Positions 27,411 to 37,044 of a stretch of DNA of 64,000 nt are shown here, one piece after another. The stretch is from the NCBI GenBank assembly GCA_034190085.1, contig JAXHTS010000049.1:54982-118981 (forward strand), in the 5' to 3' direction. Origin of the DNA: Spirochaetota bacterium (GTDB lineage: Bacteria; Spirochaetota; UBA4802; JAFGDQ01). A program made the position numbers and the translations under genes. How positions within the stretch are numbered: position 1 is the first letter of the stretch; each line of letters starts with the position of its first letter. The notes below the pieces were generated by a model, which had not been told where the DNA came from, made no database searches, and saw only the letters and a list, made by a program, of their open reading frames with translations.

Positions 27411-27701
27411 ATGGAAGACATAATTACTGAAGTAAGGGTTTTCCCAAAGGATAATCTTGGGAAGACCTTAGGCTTTGCAAACATCACTTTAATGAACAAA
27501 TTCGTTGTAAAAAATTTACGTATTGTTCAGGGGGAAAAGGGTATATTTATTGGGATGCCTTCTAATAAGAAAAAGAATGGGGAATTTATTGATCTATTTT
27601 TCCCCATCACACAGGAGGCAAGGGATTTAATCACTAACGCTATCCTACATAAATATGAAGAAGTTATTCAAAAGCCAGAAATGGCAGTCCCTATAGTATA
27701 G
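27411..27701 (+). CDS. spoVG: SpoVG nucleic-acid-binding regulator
   Basis: A 96-residue SpoVG protein. ITEVRVFPKDNLGKTLGFAN, VVKNLRIVQGEKGIFIGMPS and DLFFPITQEAR are the family's conserved blocks. Despite its sporulation name the family occurs in many non-sporulating bacteria. In spirochaetes such as Borrelia it is known as a DNA- and RNA-binding regulator, and autoregulation is described there. The heavily folded upstream region here would fit an autoregulatory target, which is inference. The gene is monocistronic. Confidence 0.96.
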   Translation: MEDIITEVRVFPKDNLGKTLGFANITLMNKFVVKNLRIVQGEKGIFIGMPSNKKKNGEFIDLFFPITQEARDLITNAILHKYEEVIQKPEMAVPIV

Positions 27702-27941
27702 AGTATTTTTATTTGCTCAACCCAAGTGATACCAACTGATCATTACCCTTTTCTGTATACAAACATCAAAGGATTGATATACCCTTGGTGAATATTGATA
27801 TTGTAATAAGGTGATGTATGCAATTAATTGATATTCAAACATGAAACACAAGAAGGAAAGAGTATGTGAAGTAATAATAAATTGCATTCTCAACTGTCTA
27901 TTATTAAAATACAATCCCTTAGGAAACAAATCCCCACATAA

Positions 27942-29552
27942 TTAGGATTTATCCTTCAAGTAAGACTGAATAATCCGAAAGAAAATGATAAATGAAGCAA
28001 GAAAGATAAATCCCATACAGATATAAAGAAATATATCCCCATGCTTTGAATAAAATGTTTCTCTTTTTAACGCAAAATTGATATTGCCCACTATATAGCC
28101 AGGATGAAGTATTGGTATTGATTTCGTTACTCTACCATAAGGATCTATAAGAGTTGTATACCCAGTATTCCCCGCCCTCACATACCAGAGGCCATTTTCA
28201 ATTGCCCTGAATATTGATGCAGAAAAATGCTGCATATGTCCACTATAGGAATCTGTCCATCCATCATTGGTGATATTTACTAAGAAATCAACTCCAAGTT
28301 CATTATATCTCCGACAAAGCCTGTAAAAAATTCCTTCATAACAGATCAGAACGCCAAATTTCTTATCCTTAACTTCAAACACTACAGGTTTATCCCCAGG
28401 GATAAAGCTTGAACCACCAAAGCTTACCAACAACTCCTTAATAAATGGTAGCCACTTCTCATAGGGAAACCATTCTCCAAAGGGAACGAGATGTATCTTC
28501 GGATATGTATCAACTACCGTACCATATTCATCAATAAGGACAGCATTATTTTGTGGAAAATGTCTTTTGTTAAGGATATCCTCAATAATGCCAATCTCAC
28601 CTGTGAGTAAAGGCGTATTGGAGGAACTTGCAATGTCTAATACCCTTTTTTCAAAGGGATTAAGCCTTTCATTATAATAATCATAGGAAATATGTTCCAG
28701 GGTCGCGGATTCAGACCATATTATAATATCCGGTTCCTCATGTAGAGAGAGCCTTGTTAGGCGCTCTAAATCATTCAGATATCTGAACCGATTTGTCTTC
28801 CATTTCTCCCATGGAGAAATGCATGATTGAATAATTGCAATCCTTAGCTCATCCTCCCCGGTCTTTTGATTTAAAGGCAAGACATACCATCCATAAATTA
28901 ATACAAAAGAAAAGACCAATAAAAATATTAACAATCTTATAAACTGAGCGGTCCTTAGAAGTCCTCCTGGTTTTAACCTTTTTGAATTCATTGTATAAAT
29001 CAAATCTGCAACAATGGAATTCCCTAATATAAGTATAAAGTTTATTCCCATAATACCAATGAATGAAGAGACCTGTATAAAGGATGTAAAGGGGTATTGT
29101 GAATATCCAGGATAAGTCCAAGGGAATGCAAGATGCCCTATTGATTGAATCAGGTCTATGGATATCCAAGTTGATGGGTATATTATTACCCTCAGGTTTT
29201 CAAAACTCCTTGATAAGTATTCAGCTATTATTATCTTTGTTACGGAGAAGACAGTAAGGCTTGGTATCAGGAAGGCGAGGACTATGTAATATCCACCAGC
29301 CACATCCGCTCCGAAGGAGCCAATCCATCTATATGATAGATAATTCCCGATGAAGGTGGCAATAAAAGAGGAAAATAAAATCTCCTTATAACCCTTATCC
29401 CTAACAAAGATAAACAATGGTATCATGGATACCCATGCAAAAAATGGAAATCCCTTCAAAATCCAGTGATCATAACTAGGGGAAGAGAGAAATATTAGAA
29501 GACCAGTAAGGACATAGTAATACTTTCTCAATAACTGAACAATTACTCCCAT
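27942..29552 (-). CDS. lnt: Apolipoprotein N-acyltransferase
   Basis: A 536-residue inner-membrane enzyme that adds the third acyl chain to lipoproteins, so the cell is a diderm with mature lipoproteins. The N-terminal 225 residues hold several membrane spans. The nitrilase-like periplasmic domain shows the catalytic triad E281 (IIWSESA), K352 (YPKIHLVPFGEWFPYEKW) and C404 (GVLICYEG). A last membrane segment lies near the C-terminus (about 510-528). It overlaps the end of ligA by 10 bases. Several lipoprotein genes in this window would be its clients. Confidence 0.95.
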   Translation of the reverse strand: MGVIVQLLRKYYYVLTGLLIFLSSPSYDHWILKGFPFFAWVSMIPLFIFVRDKGYKEILFSSFIATFIGNYLSYRWIGSFGADVAGGYYIVLAFLIPSLTVFSVTKIIIAEYLSRSFENLRVIIYPSTWISIDLIQSIGHLAFPWTYPGYSQYPFTSFIQVSSFIGIMGINFILILGNSIVADLIYTMNSKRLKPGGLLRTAQFIRLLIFLLVFSFVLIYGWYVLPLNQKTGEDELRIAIIQSCISPWEKWKTNRFRYLNDLERLTRLSLHEEPDIIIWSESATLEHISYDYYNERLNPFEKRVLDIASSSNTPLLTGEIGIIEDILNKRHFPQNNAVLIDEYGTVVDTYPKIHLVPFGEWFPYEKWLPFIKELLVSFGGSSFIPGDKPVVFEVKDKKFGVLICYEGIFYRLCRRYNELGVDFLVNITNDGWTDSYSGHMQHFSASIFRAIENGLWYVRAGNTGYTTLIDPYGRVTKSIPILHPGYIVGNINFALKRETFYSKHGDIFLYICMGFIFLASFIIFFRIIQSYLKDKS

Positions 29553-31561
29553 TTTTTCTCACCTATCATCATTACAAACTCATCCTCCTGGATTATCTTT
29601 ATGCCAAGTCCTTGGGCCTTTTCATACTTGATGCCGGGCAAATCCCCTGCAACCAGATAGTCTGTTTTTTTGCTTATTGTACCTGTCACCCTTCCACCAG
29701 ACTTTTGAACTATCTCTTCCGCTTCCTTCCGGGTTAAGCCTTGCAGGGTGCCGGTAAATACAAAGGTTCTATCACGTATTTCATCTAAAACTGATTCTTT
29801 CACCAATTCATCATGTACAATCACTCCGGCATCTAAGATATCCTTTATAATCCTTAGGCTGCTCTCATTATGAAAGAATTCATAGATAGACTCCGCCACC
29901 TCTGGCCCAATCCCATCAATCAGGATTAATTCATCAATCTCCATAACATAAAGTTTATTTAATCCCCCTACTGCCCTTGCCACCACCCTAGAGAGATGAT
30001 CACCAACATTCCTTATCCCAAGACTTCTGAGAAAATGTGAAAGAATAATTGTCCTTCTGCTGTCAATTGAAGAGATCACCTTATCAGCAAGTTTATCTCC
30101 CATCCTTTCAAGTTGAAGAAGATCATCCTTTGTAATCCTATATATATCCGCTATTGTTTCCAATTTCTCAGCATTATATAATCGTATTACGAGTTCTGGG
30201 CCAAAAGATTCAATATCCATACCATTCTTCGATACAAAAAACTTCAATGTCTCCAATCTCTTTGCAATGCACTGGGAATTGATACACCTAATAAAAATGT
30301 CCTCTTTAACTAAACCTGTGTTGCAGCTTGGGCACCTCTTTGGTGGATTGATATTCCCTGCATCAGGCGGTCTTTCCTCTCTAATGGCCTCAATAACCTT
30401 TGGTATTACATCGCCGGCCCTTTTAATCCTCACACTATCGCCGATCCTTAGATCAAGGCGCATAACCTCATTATAATTGTGAAGTGAAGCCCTCTTGACA
30501 AGGACACCACCGATATTAATTGGCCTCAGATTTGCTACGGGTGTTATTAAACCCGTTCTCCCAATCTGCCAATCAACAGATTCAATCACAGTAATCGCTT
30601 CCTTAGCAGGGAATTTCCAAGCTGTTGCCCATCTGGGCGCCTTATTAGTAGCTCCAAGCCTATCCCTGATATTAAAATCAATAACCTTTATCACTACACC
30701 ATCAATGTCAAAATCAAGCCTATAACGATTTACTAACCAATATTCATAGAATTTCTTTATCTTCCCTATATTTCCATATTCAATATGCTCTGATACCGGA
30801 AGTCCAAGATTCGTTAAATAATCATACATCTGCATTTGATCAACAATAGATCTATTTGATACGACTTTTCCTATTGAATAGAATACTATTTCTAGTTGCC
30901 TCCCTTCAGAGATTCTTGAATCTATCTGGCGCAGTGAACCCGATGCCGCATTTCTTGGATTAGCAAAGGGCGATTCTCCATTATCCTCCCTAATCCTATT
31001 TAGCCGTTCAAACTCTCTGTGTCTCATTAAAACCTCGCCTCTAACAGATAGGAAGTCTGGAATCTCATGGCCGGATAATTCCAAGGGCATATTGCCTATT
31101 GTAGCTATATTTGCGGTGACATCCTCGCCAACTAAGCCGTCACCTCTGGTTGCTCCAGTATTAAATCTTCCATCCTCATAAATAACTTCTACTGCTAAAC
31201 CATCGAATTTTAATTCTGCGCAATATAATAATTCATCATCGGCATCTATATTTTTCAGGCATCTCCGATCAAAATTGGAAAGGTCTTCCTCTGTAAAAAT
31301 GTTGCCAAGGCTCAGCATCGGCGGATCATGATTCACCTCTGAAAAGGTTTTAGAAACCACACCCCCAACCTTACCTGTCGGTGATTCCTCAAGCTTGAGA
31401 CTTGGATGTTTTCTCTCGATATCGATGAGTTCTATTATCAACGAATCATAGGTTGAATCCTCCATTAAAGGCTGGTTAAGATTATAATAATGGTAATCAG
31501 CTCTTTTAATCAACTCAATTATTTCATAATATCTCTTCTTTATTGGAAATGTGTCATTCAT
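29543..31561 (-). CDS. ligA: NAD-dependent DNA ligase
   Basis: A 672-residue replicative and repair ligase, counted from the ATG at 31561 (GAGGGG upstream); a GTG four codons earlier is possible. AMP-accepting K118 lies in AELKFDGLA. The adenylation domain continues through RGEVLM and NPRNAASGSLRQ. The four-cysteine zinc finger starts CPSC and ends CINSQC. The helix-hairpin-helix region and a C-terminal BRCT domain (VFTGTLQGLTRKEAEE, DYLVAGDLPGIKYEKAQ) follow. The protein is complete. It is co-transcribed with lnt. Confidence 0.96.
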   Translation of the reverse strand: MNDTFPIKKRYYEIIELIKRADYHYYNLNQPLMEDSTYDSLIIELIDIERKHPSLKLEESPTGKVGGVVSKTFSEVNHDPPMLSLGNIFTEEDLSNFDRRCLKNIDADDELLYCAELKFDGLAVEVIYEDGRFNTGATRGDGLVGEDVTANIATIGNMPLELSGHEIPDFLSVRGEVLMRHREFERLNRIREDNGESPFANPRNAASGSLRQIDSRISEGRQLEIVFYSIGKVVSNRSIVDQMQMYDYLTNLGLPVSEHIEYGNIGKIKKFYEYWLVNRYRLDFDIDGVVIKVIDFNIRDRLGATNKAPRWATAWKFPAKEAITVIESVDWQIGRTGLITPVANLRPINIGGVLVKRASLHNYNEVMRLDLRIGDSVRIKRAGDVIPKVIEAIREERPPDAGNINPPKRCPSCNTGLVKEDIFIRCINSQCIAKRLETLKFFVSKNGMDIESFGPELVIRLYNAEKLETIADIYRITKDDLLQLERMGDKLADKVISSIDSRRTIILSHFLRSLGIRNVGDHLSRVVARAVGGLNKLYVMEIDELILIDGIGPEVAESIYEFFHNESSLRIIKDILDAGVIVHDELVKESVLDEIRDRTFVFTGTLQGLTRKEAEEIVQKSGGRVTGTISKKTDYLVAGDLPGIKYEKAQGLGIKIIQEDEFVMMIGEKKWE

Positions 31562-31642
31562 ACAGAATTTCACCCCTCAAAAAGCGTCGTAACCCCTGTA
31601 TAAGTGAATTATGACGTTTCCCCGGTATTTATTGAGGATTTG

Positions 31643-32920
31643 CTATTTTTTCATATCATTGAAAAGTTGCTTATTTGAAGCAATTATGGCAGGGAATAAG
31701 GCCGAAATTGATGATACAATTGCTGCAAGGGTTAATGACATGAACATTAGGTTATGATTTTCTAATCGCAAATTCATACCCTTAAGCATGGGCACCCATC
31801 TTGCGATGTTATCTGACATATAGTTCAATAAATAATATCCAAGAATATAACCCATAATCCCATAAAAAATCCCTATTAGTCCAGCTTCAATTACAAATGT
31901 CATTACTATCCTTAATTTCGTTGCCCCTAAAATTCTCTGAATCGAGAATCTATGGCTACGGTTGTAACTGATTGCTAGATAAGAATTAAAGATAGCTAAA
32001 ATAGTTAAAATCAGCATAATTGTCATTATCAGTGAAAGGGTAACATCCATGAGAAAAACTGCCTTTTCGGTTTTATCAGCAATATCCATCTGCGACTCAA
32101 CCTTAAGATCCATACTCCTGATCTTGTTAGTAATCAAAGGAATTTTATCTATATCACTAACATTAGCAATTAACATTATGCTTGAAAAGCATTCATTTTT
32201 CAGAGCCAGTTCATCAGAGCAGGTTTTACAGAAATCCTTAATAAAACTTGTAGGAACAATAATTCCAGCAGTAATTATGGATGGTGTAAAACCGAAAATC
32301 TTGGCTTTATACCTAAATTCCTTATTGCCAGTCTTAATAAATGTAGACTTCCCAATAATTAATTCCATGGAGAATAGCTTAAGAGCCTTTTCTCCCAGTT
32401 CAGGAAGCCCATTAACAGCTGCAAAGTTGTTATATAGATTCATTGCAAACATAGGAATCACTATTGGAACATGATCTCCAGCTACAAATTTCTCCCATTT
32501 AGGGTTTGTTCCCTTAAAAAAGGTATTATTCACTCCGCTAATGAGCATATCAACCCTTAAGTACTTACCAAACATGCCAGCCTTCAATGATGCTGGAGAA
32601 TTTAATCGAATTACCTTGTAAAGGTTTTCAATCCCATCAATTCCTCTGATCTTTTCAATTCTCTTTTCGCTAATAATATTTCTACTGGTTGAAAAATTAA
32701 TAAACTTAGTTTTATTTATAGGAGTAATCTTGATCTGGTTTATCTGTATCTGACCGAATATCCTTTTCTCTAAAAAATCCTTCACAGATCTTTTCAAAGA
32801 TATTGACAATACAAGAAAGGAGATTAAAAAAATTACTCCAAAACCGGATAGAAGTGTTCTTGGAATATTTTTAATTATATCACGAGAGATTAAGAGTACA
32901 TTTCGCAATAGATATCGCAT
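31643..32920 (-). CDS. FtsX/LolE-type ABC transporter permease without partner ATPase
   Basis: A 425-residue membrane protein with one N-terminal span (about 19-40), a large extracytoplasmic domain of about 230 residues and three C-terminal spans of the FtsX type. The last domain has AISYNRSHRFSIQRILGATKL, the family's coupling block. Proteins of this kind extract lipoproteins (LolC/E) or export substrates with a MacB-type ATPase. No ATPase gene adjoins it: ligA follows 81 bases later and the acyl-CoA dehydrogenase lies upstream. Its partner must be elsewhere. The function is not assigned. Confidence 0.8.
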   Translation of the reverse strand: MRYLLRNVLLISRDIIKNIPRTLLSGFGVIFLISFLVLSISLKRSVKDFLEKRIFGQIQINQIKITPINKTKFINFSTSRNIISEKRIEKIRGIDGIENLYKVIRLNSPASLKAGMFGKYLRVDMLISGVNNTFFKGTNPKWEKFVAGDHVPIVIPMFAMNLYNNFAAVNGLPELGEKALKLFSMELIIGKSTFIKTGNKEFRYKAKIFGFTPSIITAGIIVPTSFIKDFCKTCSDELALKNECFSSIMLIANVSDIDKIPLITNKIRSMDLKVESQMDIADKTEKAVFLMDVTLSLIMTIMLILTILAIFNSYLAISYNRSHRFSIQRILGATKLRIVMTFVIEAGLIGIFYGIMGYILGYYLLNYMSDNIARWVPMLKGMNLRLENHNLMFMSLTLAAIVSSISALFPAIIASNKQLFNDMKK

Positions 32921-33127
32921 TTTCAGTAATATCTTATCCTAAATTAACGTGTATTAATTTATTTGCTTAATTTAATTAAGGTAGTATTGACGCATTTCTT
33001 TGGCATGTATCCCCACTTTACAACAAACATGGCATTCCATCTTCCAAATATAGCCTATTCCCCCCTATTGAACATGGATGCTACCCTCATGGTTTAGCAA
33101 AACAGCCCTATTTCGTGTAGAATAAAT

Positions 33128-34282
33128 CTATCTTACAGCCCTTAGCTTCAGCAACTCACCAGCTACTATTAGCTTCTGGATCTCTGTTGTGCCATCAGGT
33201 ATAGTCCAGGTTCTGGCATCCCGGAAGTATCTCTCCAAGGGGAACTCCTGAGATAGACCATAGGCTCCATGGACCTCAATAGCTAGGGAAGTAGCTCTTA
33301 TAGCTGCCTCTGTTGCGTAACCCTTAGCTAAAGATGCCTCTTTCCGGCACTTCTCGCCTTTATCCAGCATATCAGCGACTCGATAGCATAAAAGTCGACT
33401 TGTCTCTATCAAAGAATACATCTCATAGATCATGTCCTGTACCATCTGAAATTTTCCGATAGGTTTTCCAAATTGCATTCTATTCTGAGCGTATTCTATC
33501 GACGCATCTAAAGCCGCTTGTGCAATGCCTGTTGCGTGGAATCCCCATAATGGACGCACTGCGTCAAATCCCTTCATCATCCCTAAATATGATCCTTCCG
33601 GAATCATATTTTCTTTTGGCACCCGACAATCCGAAAAGGTCAATTCTCCCGTAGGAAAGGCATGCAGACCTAATTTAAGCAACTCCCTCGATTCAAAGGG
33701 GGACTCCTCCCTGTCAACCATGATCATCCGAATCCCTAAGGACCCCAGGCTTTTGTCTGTTTGTACTAAAACCATACAGACATCACAGATAGGTCCGTTA
33801 GATATCCACATCTTGGATCCGTTAACAACATAATGATCGCCATCCAGAAGGGCTGTAGTTTCAAGAGCAGTTGTGTCAGAACCGACATTAGGCTCAGTAA
33901 TGGCTCCGCAGGTTATCAATTCAGCAGACTGTATCCTTGGTAAATATTTCTCCCTAATATTAGGAATCTCTAGCAGCATAGTTTGAAAAAGTCCAAGATC
34001 AGTAAGATTTACTGCCCCAGCCAGGCCAGCCCAGGATCGGGCTAACTCCTCATATATCATTCCAGTGGTCTTATAGTCAATATTTGAGCCCCCATGCTCC
34101 TCTGACATGCCACCGAGATAGAAACCAAAGGGTATTAGCTTCTTAATATATTCCACTACCTCTTTCCTGGTTAAGGGGCCTTGGGCATCCCTTTCTGAAG
34201 CGATTGGTGTAATCTCCCTATCTAAGAACTTACGAAGACTATCTTTCAATATTAACTGCTCTTCAGTTAGTGAAAAATCCAT
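33128..34282 (-). CDS. Acyl-CoA dehydrogenase family protein
   Basis: A 384-residue FAD-dependent acyl-CoA dehydrogenase. Visible marks are ITEPNVGSDTTAL (FAD/substrate region), YVVNGSKMWISNGPICD, NRMQFGKPIGKFQMVQ and EVHGAYGLSQEFPLERYFRD. The C-terminal IPDGTTEIQKLI aligns with the block in which short- and medium-chain enzymes carry the catalytic Glu (as in Tyr-Glu-Gly-Thr); here it is Asp363. The substrate is not readable. GGAGGTAAT before the ATG is a strong ribosome binding site. No electron-transfer flavoprotein genes are nearby. Confidence 0.9.
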   Translation of the reverse strand: MDFSLTEEQLILKDSLRKFLDREITPIASERDAQGPLTRKEVVEYIKKLIPFGFYLGGMSEEHGGSNIDYKTTGMIYEELARSWAGLAGAVNLTDLGLFQTMLLEIPNIREKYLPRIQSAELITCGAITEPNVGSDTTALETTALLDGDHYVVNGSKMWISNGPICDVCMVLVQTDKSLGSLGIRMIMVDREESPFESRELLKLGLHAFPTGELTFSDCRVPKENMIPEGSYLGMMKGFDAVRPLWGFHATGIAQAALDASIEYAQNRMQFGKPIGKFQMVQDMIYEMYSLIETSRLLCYRVADMLDKGEKCRKEASLAKGYATEAAIRATSLAIEVHGAYGLSQEFPLERYFRDARTWTIPDGTTEIQKLIVAGELLKLRAVR

Positions 34283-34812
34283 ATTACCTCCTTATGATAT
34301 TTTATAATTATTCGTATCTCAGTATATTATCGTTGAAATAGCATGTAACTCTTCCGGATGCTGCTGGGAAAGGGACTTGATATACAGATAAAATCAAAGG
34401 AAGATATTATCCATAGATATGCTAAATATTTATTACCAAAAGTATCAATACTAATAGGCCAATAAAAAGTCAAGAGAATCATTATTTTTCATTTTTAATT
34501 CAATCCTTTTACCGCTCATGACGTTTATTTGTTGTGTTAATAAAAATATTGTTGTAAAAATTAACCCGAACACCCTATTTTACTTTAGATTATAAAAAAT
34601 TTATAAATAGGAAATTAGTTTTATTATCACTGATGTTAATTTTTAGGAATGGTAGCGTATCTATCTCTCTGCTTTCACACTGTTTGAGTTTAGTTATAAC
34701 TATTTTTTCATATAACGAAATTAATTGATTTATAAATTTTCATAGTCTTGTATAATTAACATCACAGATTATTGATATAAATATAACTTAACTTTATTTT
34801 GGAGGATCGAGA
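34283..34812. other. Divergent intergenic region, acyl-CoA dehydrogenase / gspL
   Basis: 530 AT-rich bases with promoters for both genes. A TATAAT at 34751-34756 lies 56 bases before the gspL start. A 7-bp inverted repeat, CCTATTT at 34574-34580 and AAATAGG at 34605-34611, surrounds a second AT-only dyad. I see no gene here. Confidence 0.4.
34725..34756 (+). promoter_or_regulatory. Candidate promoter of gspLMN
   Basis: TATAAT at 34751-34756 with TTGATT at 34725-34730, a spacing of 20 bases that is longer than ideal. The next clear signal is GGAGG at 34801-34805 before the TTG start of gspL. The -10 match is perfect; the -35 is uncertain. Confidence 0.35.
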
Positions 34813-36453
34813 TTGTTCGAAAATTTAGCAGCAATAGATATAGGAACTTCTTCGATCAAGGTAATTACTGTCAAGACCGGCATAAAGGATTTCCAAATTA
34901 AGAGCTTTGCTTATGAAGATGTTGATCACGATATTGATCACCATGAAGTTGCGATAAAGGATACCCTTACAAGAATACTGGAGGGATACTCCCTAAAGGG
35001 GTATAAAATTCTAATCAATCTTCCGATGGAAAGGACTATTATAAGGAATATAACCTTCCCCTTCAATGACATGGAAAAGATAGCCAAAGCCATACCCTTT
35101 GAAGCAGAAGAGATTATACCATTTCGGCTTGAGGATATAATAATGGATTTTTACCCCCTGCAAAGTAAGGGTTCAGAAGATGGAAGGATCTTACTTGCAG
35201 CATCACATAAGGATAACATTCAAGATTTTCTAAAACCTCTGGAAGAGCTTGACCTGCGACCAACCAGATTGGGCATTGAATCCATGGCGTTATATGAATG
35301 CTATAGGTATTTTAATAAGATAGAGAATGAGACAATAGTACAACTTGATATCGGGCATAACAAAACTATAATTAATATCATTAAGGATAATGATCTTTAT
35401 TACATGAGATCAATTTCAATTGGGACAAGTATCATATATAAATATATTTCAGAATTGAATAAAACATCCCATGCAGAAGCTGCAAAACTATTTGAACACC
35501 TGAATCTTGATTTGACCTCGCTGGAAAATAATATACAGAAGAATTATTATAAAAACTACAACATTAACAAGGACAAACTTAAAAAGATATATGATAAAAC
35601 CCTGGAATTCGTCTATGAACTGATTGAGCAGATAACCCTTACCATTAGGGCCTTTAATTCCGATTTCGGCAGAACAGAATTTAACAGGATAATGATCTCT
35701 GGAGGAGGATCGAATATAATTGGGATAGGATCAATCCTTTCGAAAGATATTGAATTGCCGGTAGCATCCCTGCCATTCTTAGATGAACATGATGAAATTA
35801 GGATTCAAACTCAATACCCAATAGCACTTGGGATAATACTCTCATATTTGAATAAAAGACATACCGCGATAAATCTATTAAAAGGTGAATTTGTATCAGA
35901 AGAAGCACATTCATCAAGAAAAGTATATTACCTCGCTGGCGCCTTTGTATCTCTATCAATAATTATCTTAATAGTAAATATACTATTAACTTCATTCCTG
36001 AAATCTGATATAAACAAGGAATATAATCATATACTAAACGAGCGGCTAAAGAGATATTTTAATACAAAGCAGACAACTGAGGATCCAATTGGCGAGGCGA
36101 CAAAGATATTGAAGAATGAAAAAAAGGAACTAGGAAATCTAAATATATTCTTAAACTCAAATGAAGGCATGATGGATATATTAAATAACCTCTTATCTTT
36201 CTTTCCTAAAGATGAATCATTTGAATTGAATAATCTCGTTATCAACGAGAGGATAATCAAGATCAACGGCTTAATTGAATCCAGCAGAAACATAGATGAA
36301 TTTAAGAATAAGCTTATTGAATCAAAAAAATACGATTCTGTTACGCTAAATACTAACATCAACAGGAAAAATAAGGTTAAGTTCTCAATGTCAATTAAGC
36401 TTAAATTATTGAATGATTTTAATAATCAGACAGAAAGGACAAAGAAGGAATGA
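34813..36453 (+). CDS. gspL: Type II secretion protein GspL (PilM-like cytoplasmic domain)
   Basis: A 546-residue bitopic platform protein that recruits GspE. Residues 1-365 form an actin-like PilM/GspL domain (NLAAIDIGTSSIKVITVKTG at the start, QLDIGHNKTIIN in the middle, ISGGGSNIIGIG later). One membrane segment lies near 374-394. The periplasmic part (395-546) is a coiled-coil and ferredoxin-like region. The start is a TTG at 34813, chosen because GGAGG lies seven bases upstream and the conserved domain begins at once. It overlaps gspM by ATGA. PilM of type IV pili is the alternative, but the M and N genes decide for GspL. Confidence 0.85.
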   Translation: MFENLAAIDIGTSSIKVITVKTGIKDFQIKSFAYEDVDHDIDHHEVAIKDTLTRILEGYSLKGYKILINLPMERTIIRNITFPFNDMEKIAKAIPFEAEEIIPFRLEDIIMDFYPLQSKGSEDGRILLAASHKDNIQDFLKPLEELDLRPTRLGIESMALYECYRYFNKIENETIVQLDIGHNKTIINIIKDNDLYYMRSISIGTSIIYKYISELNKTSHAEAAKLFEHLNLDLTSLENNIQKNYYKNYNINKDKLKKIYDKTLEFVYELIEQITLTIRAFNSDFGRTEFNRIMISGGGSNIIGIGSILSKDIELPVASLPFLDEHDEIRIQTQYPIALGIILSYLNKRHTAINLLKGEFVSEEAHSSRKVYYLAGAFVSLSIIILIVNILLTSFLKSDINKEYNHILNERLKRYFNTKQTTEDPIGEATKILKNEKKELGNLNIFLNSNEGMMDILNNLLSFFPKDESFELNNLVINERIIKINGLIESSRNIDEFKNKLIESKKYDSVTLNTNINRKNKVKFSMSIKLKLLNDFNNQTERTKKE

Positions 36454-36968
36454 GAGATCTTAATCAAAGAGAAAAAATATTGCTTCAACTTCTCATTGTA
36501 TTTGTTCTTGTTTTAATAATATATTTCCTGATCGCTTCGCCGATCATTGAATTCATGAACAATACAGATGACGAGCTAAAAAAGAATATTGAAAATCTGA
36601 ATAGAATAGATAGAATTTATAAGGATTATAGAAAGATTACAGAGAAAAAAGACAAATATCTTACATTGCTGAATAAAAAGAATGAGAATATCACATCCAT
36701 GGTCGAGCAATATGCAAATAGCAATAATATAGCAAGAAATATAGCCTATACCAGGAGAAGCCAATCCACTATACAGAATAAATATATAAGAATAACTACA
36801 AATGTAAAATTTGAAGGCGTCCTCATTCAACCATTAATGAAATTTATTTATGAAATTGAAAATGCAAACACACTCCTAAGGATTGGATATCTTAGAATCT
36901 ATCAAGGCCTAAAGGGAAGCGATACTTATGATGCAGTTTTGAAAATAGATAGTTTTACAATAAAATAA
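36450..36968 (+). CDS. gspM: Type II secretion protein GspM
   Basis: A 172-residue bitopic protein: a short cytoplasmic start (MRDLNQREKILLQ), one membrane segment at about 10-30, a periplasmic coiled coil (about 38-80) and a small ferredoxin-like domain. NQREKILL is typical of GspM/PilO-like proteins. It should dimerise with GspL in the inner-membrane platform. The start codon overlaps the gspL stop. Sequence identity to distant GspM proteins is low, so context carries much of the assignment. Confidence 0.78.
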   Translation: MRDLNQREKILLQLLIVFVLVLIIYFLIASPIIEFMNNTDDELKKNIENLNRIDRIYKDYRKITEKKDKYLTLLNKKNENITSMVEQYANSNNIARNIAYTRRSQSTIQNKYIRITTNVKFEGVLIQPLMKFIYEIENANTLLRIGYLRIYQGLKGSDTYDAVLKIDSFTIK

Positions 36969-37044
36969 GGGTAACATATCAACAATTGTAAAAGAAAAAA
37001 TATTTATACATTTTTAAGGTTTAATTTATACTATTGAAGGTAAA

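Noticed and set aside
27717..27929. 70-codon minus-strand frame between spoVG and lnt
   Set aside because: No ribosome binding site, no family, and aromatic-rich composition typical of chance frames in AT-rich DNA.
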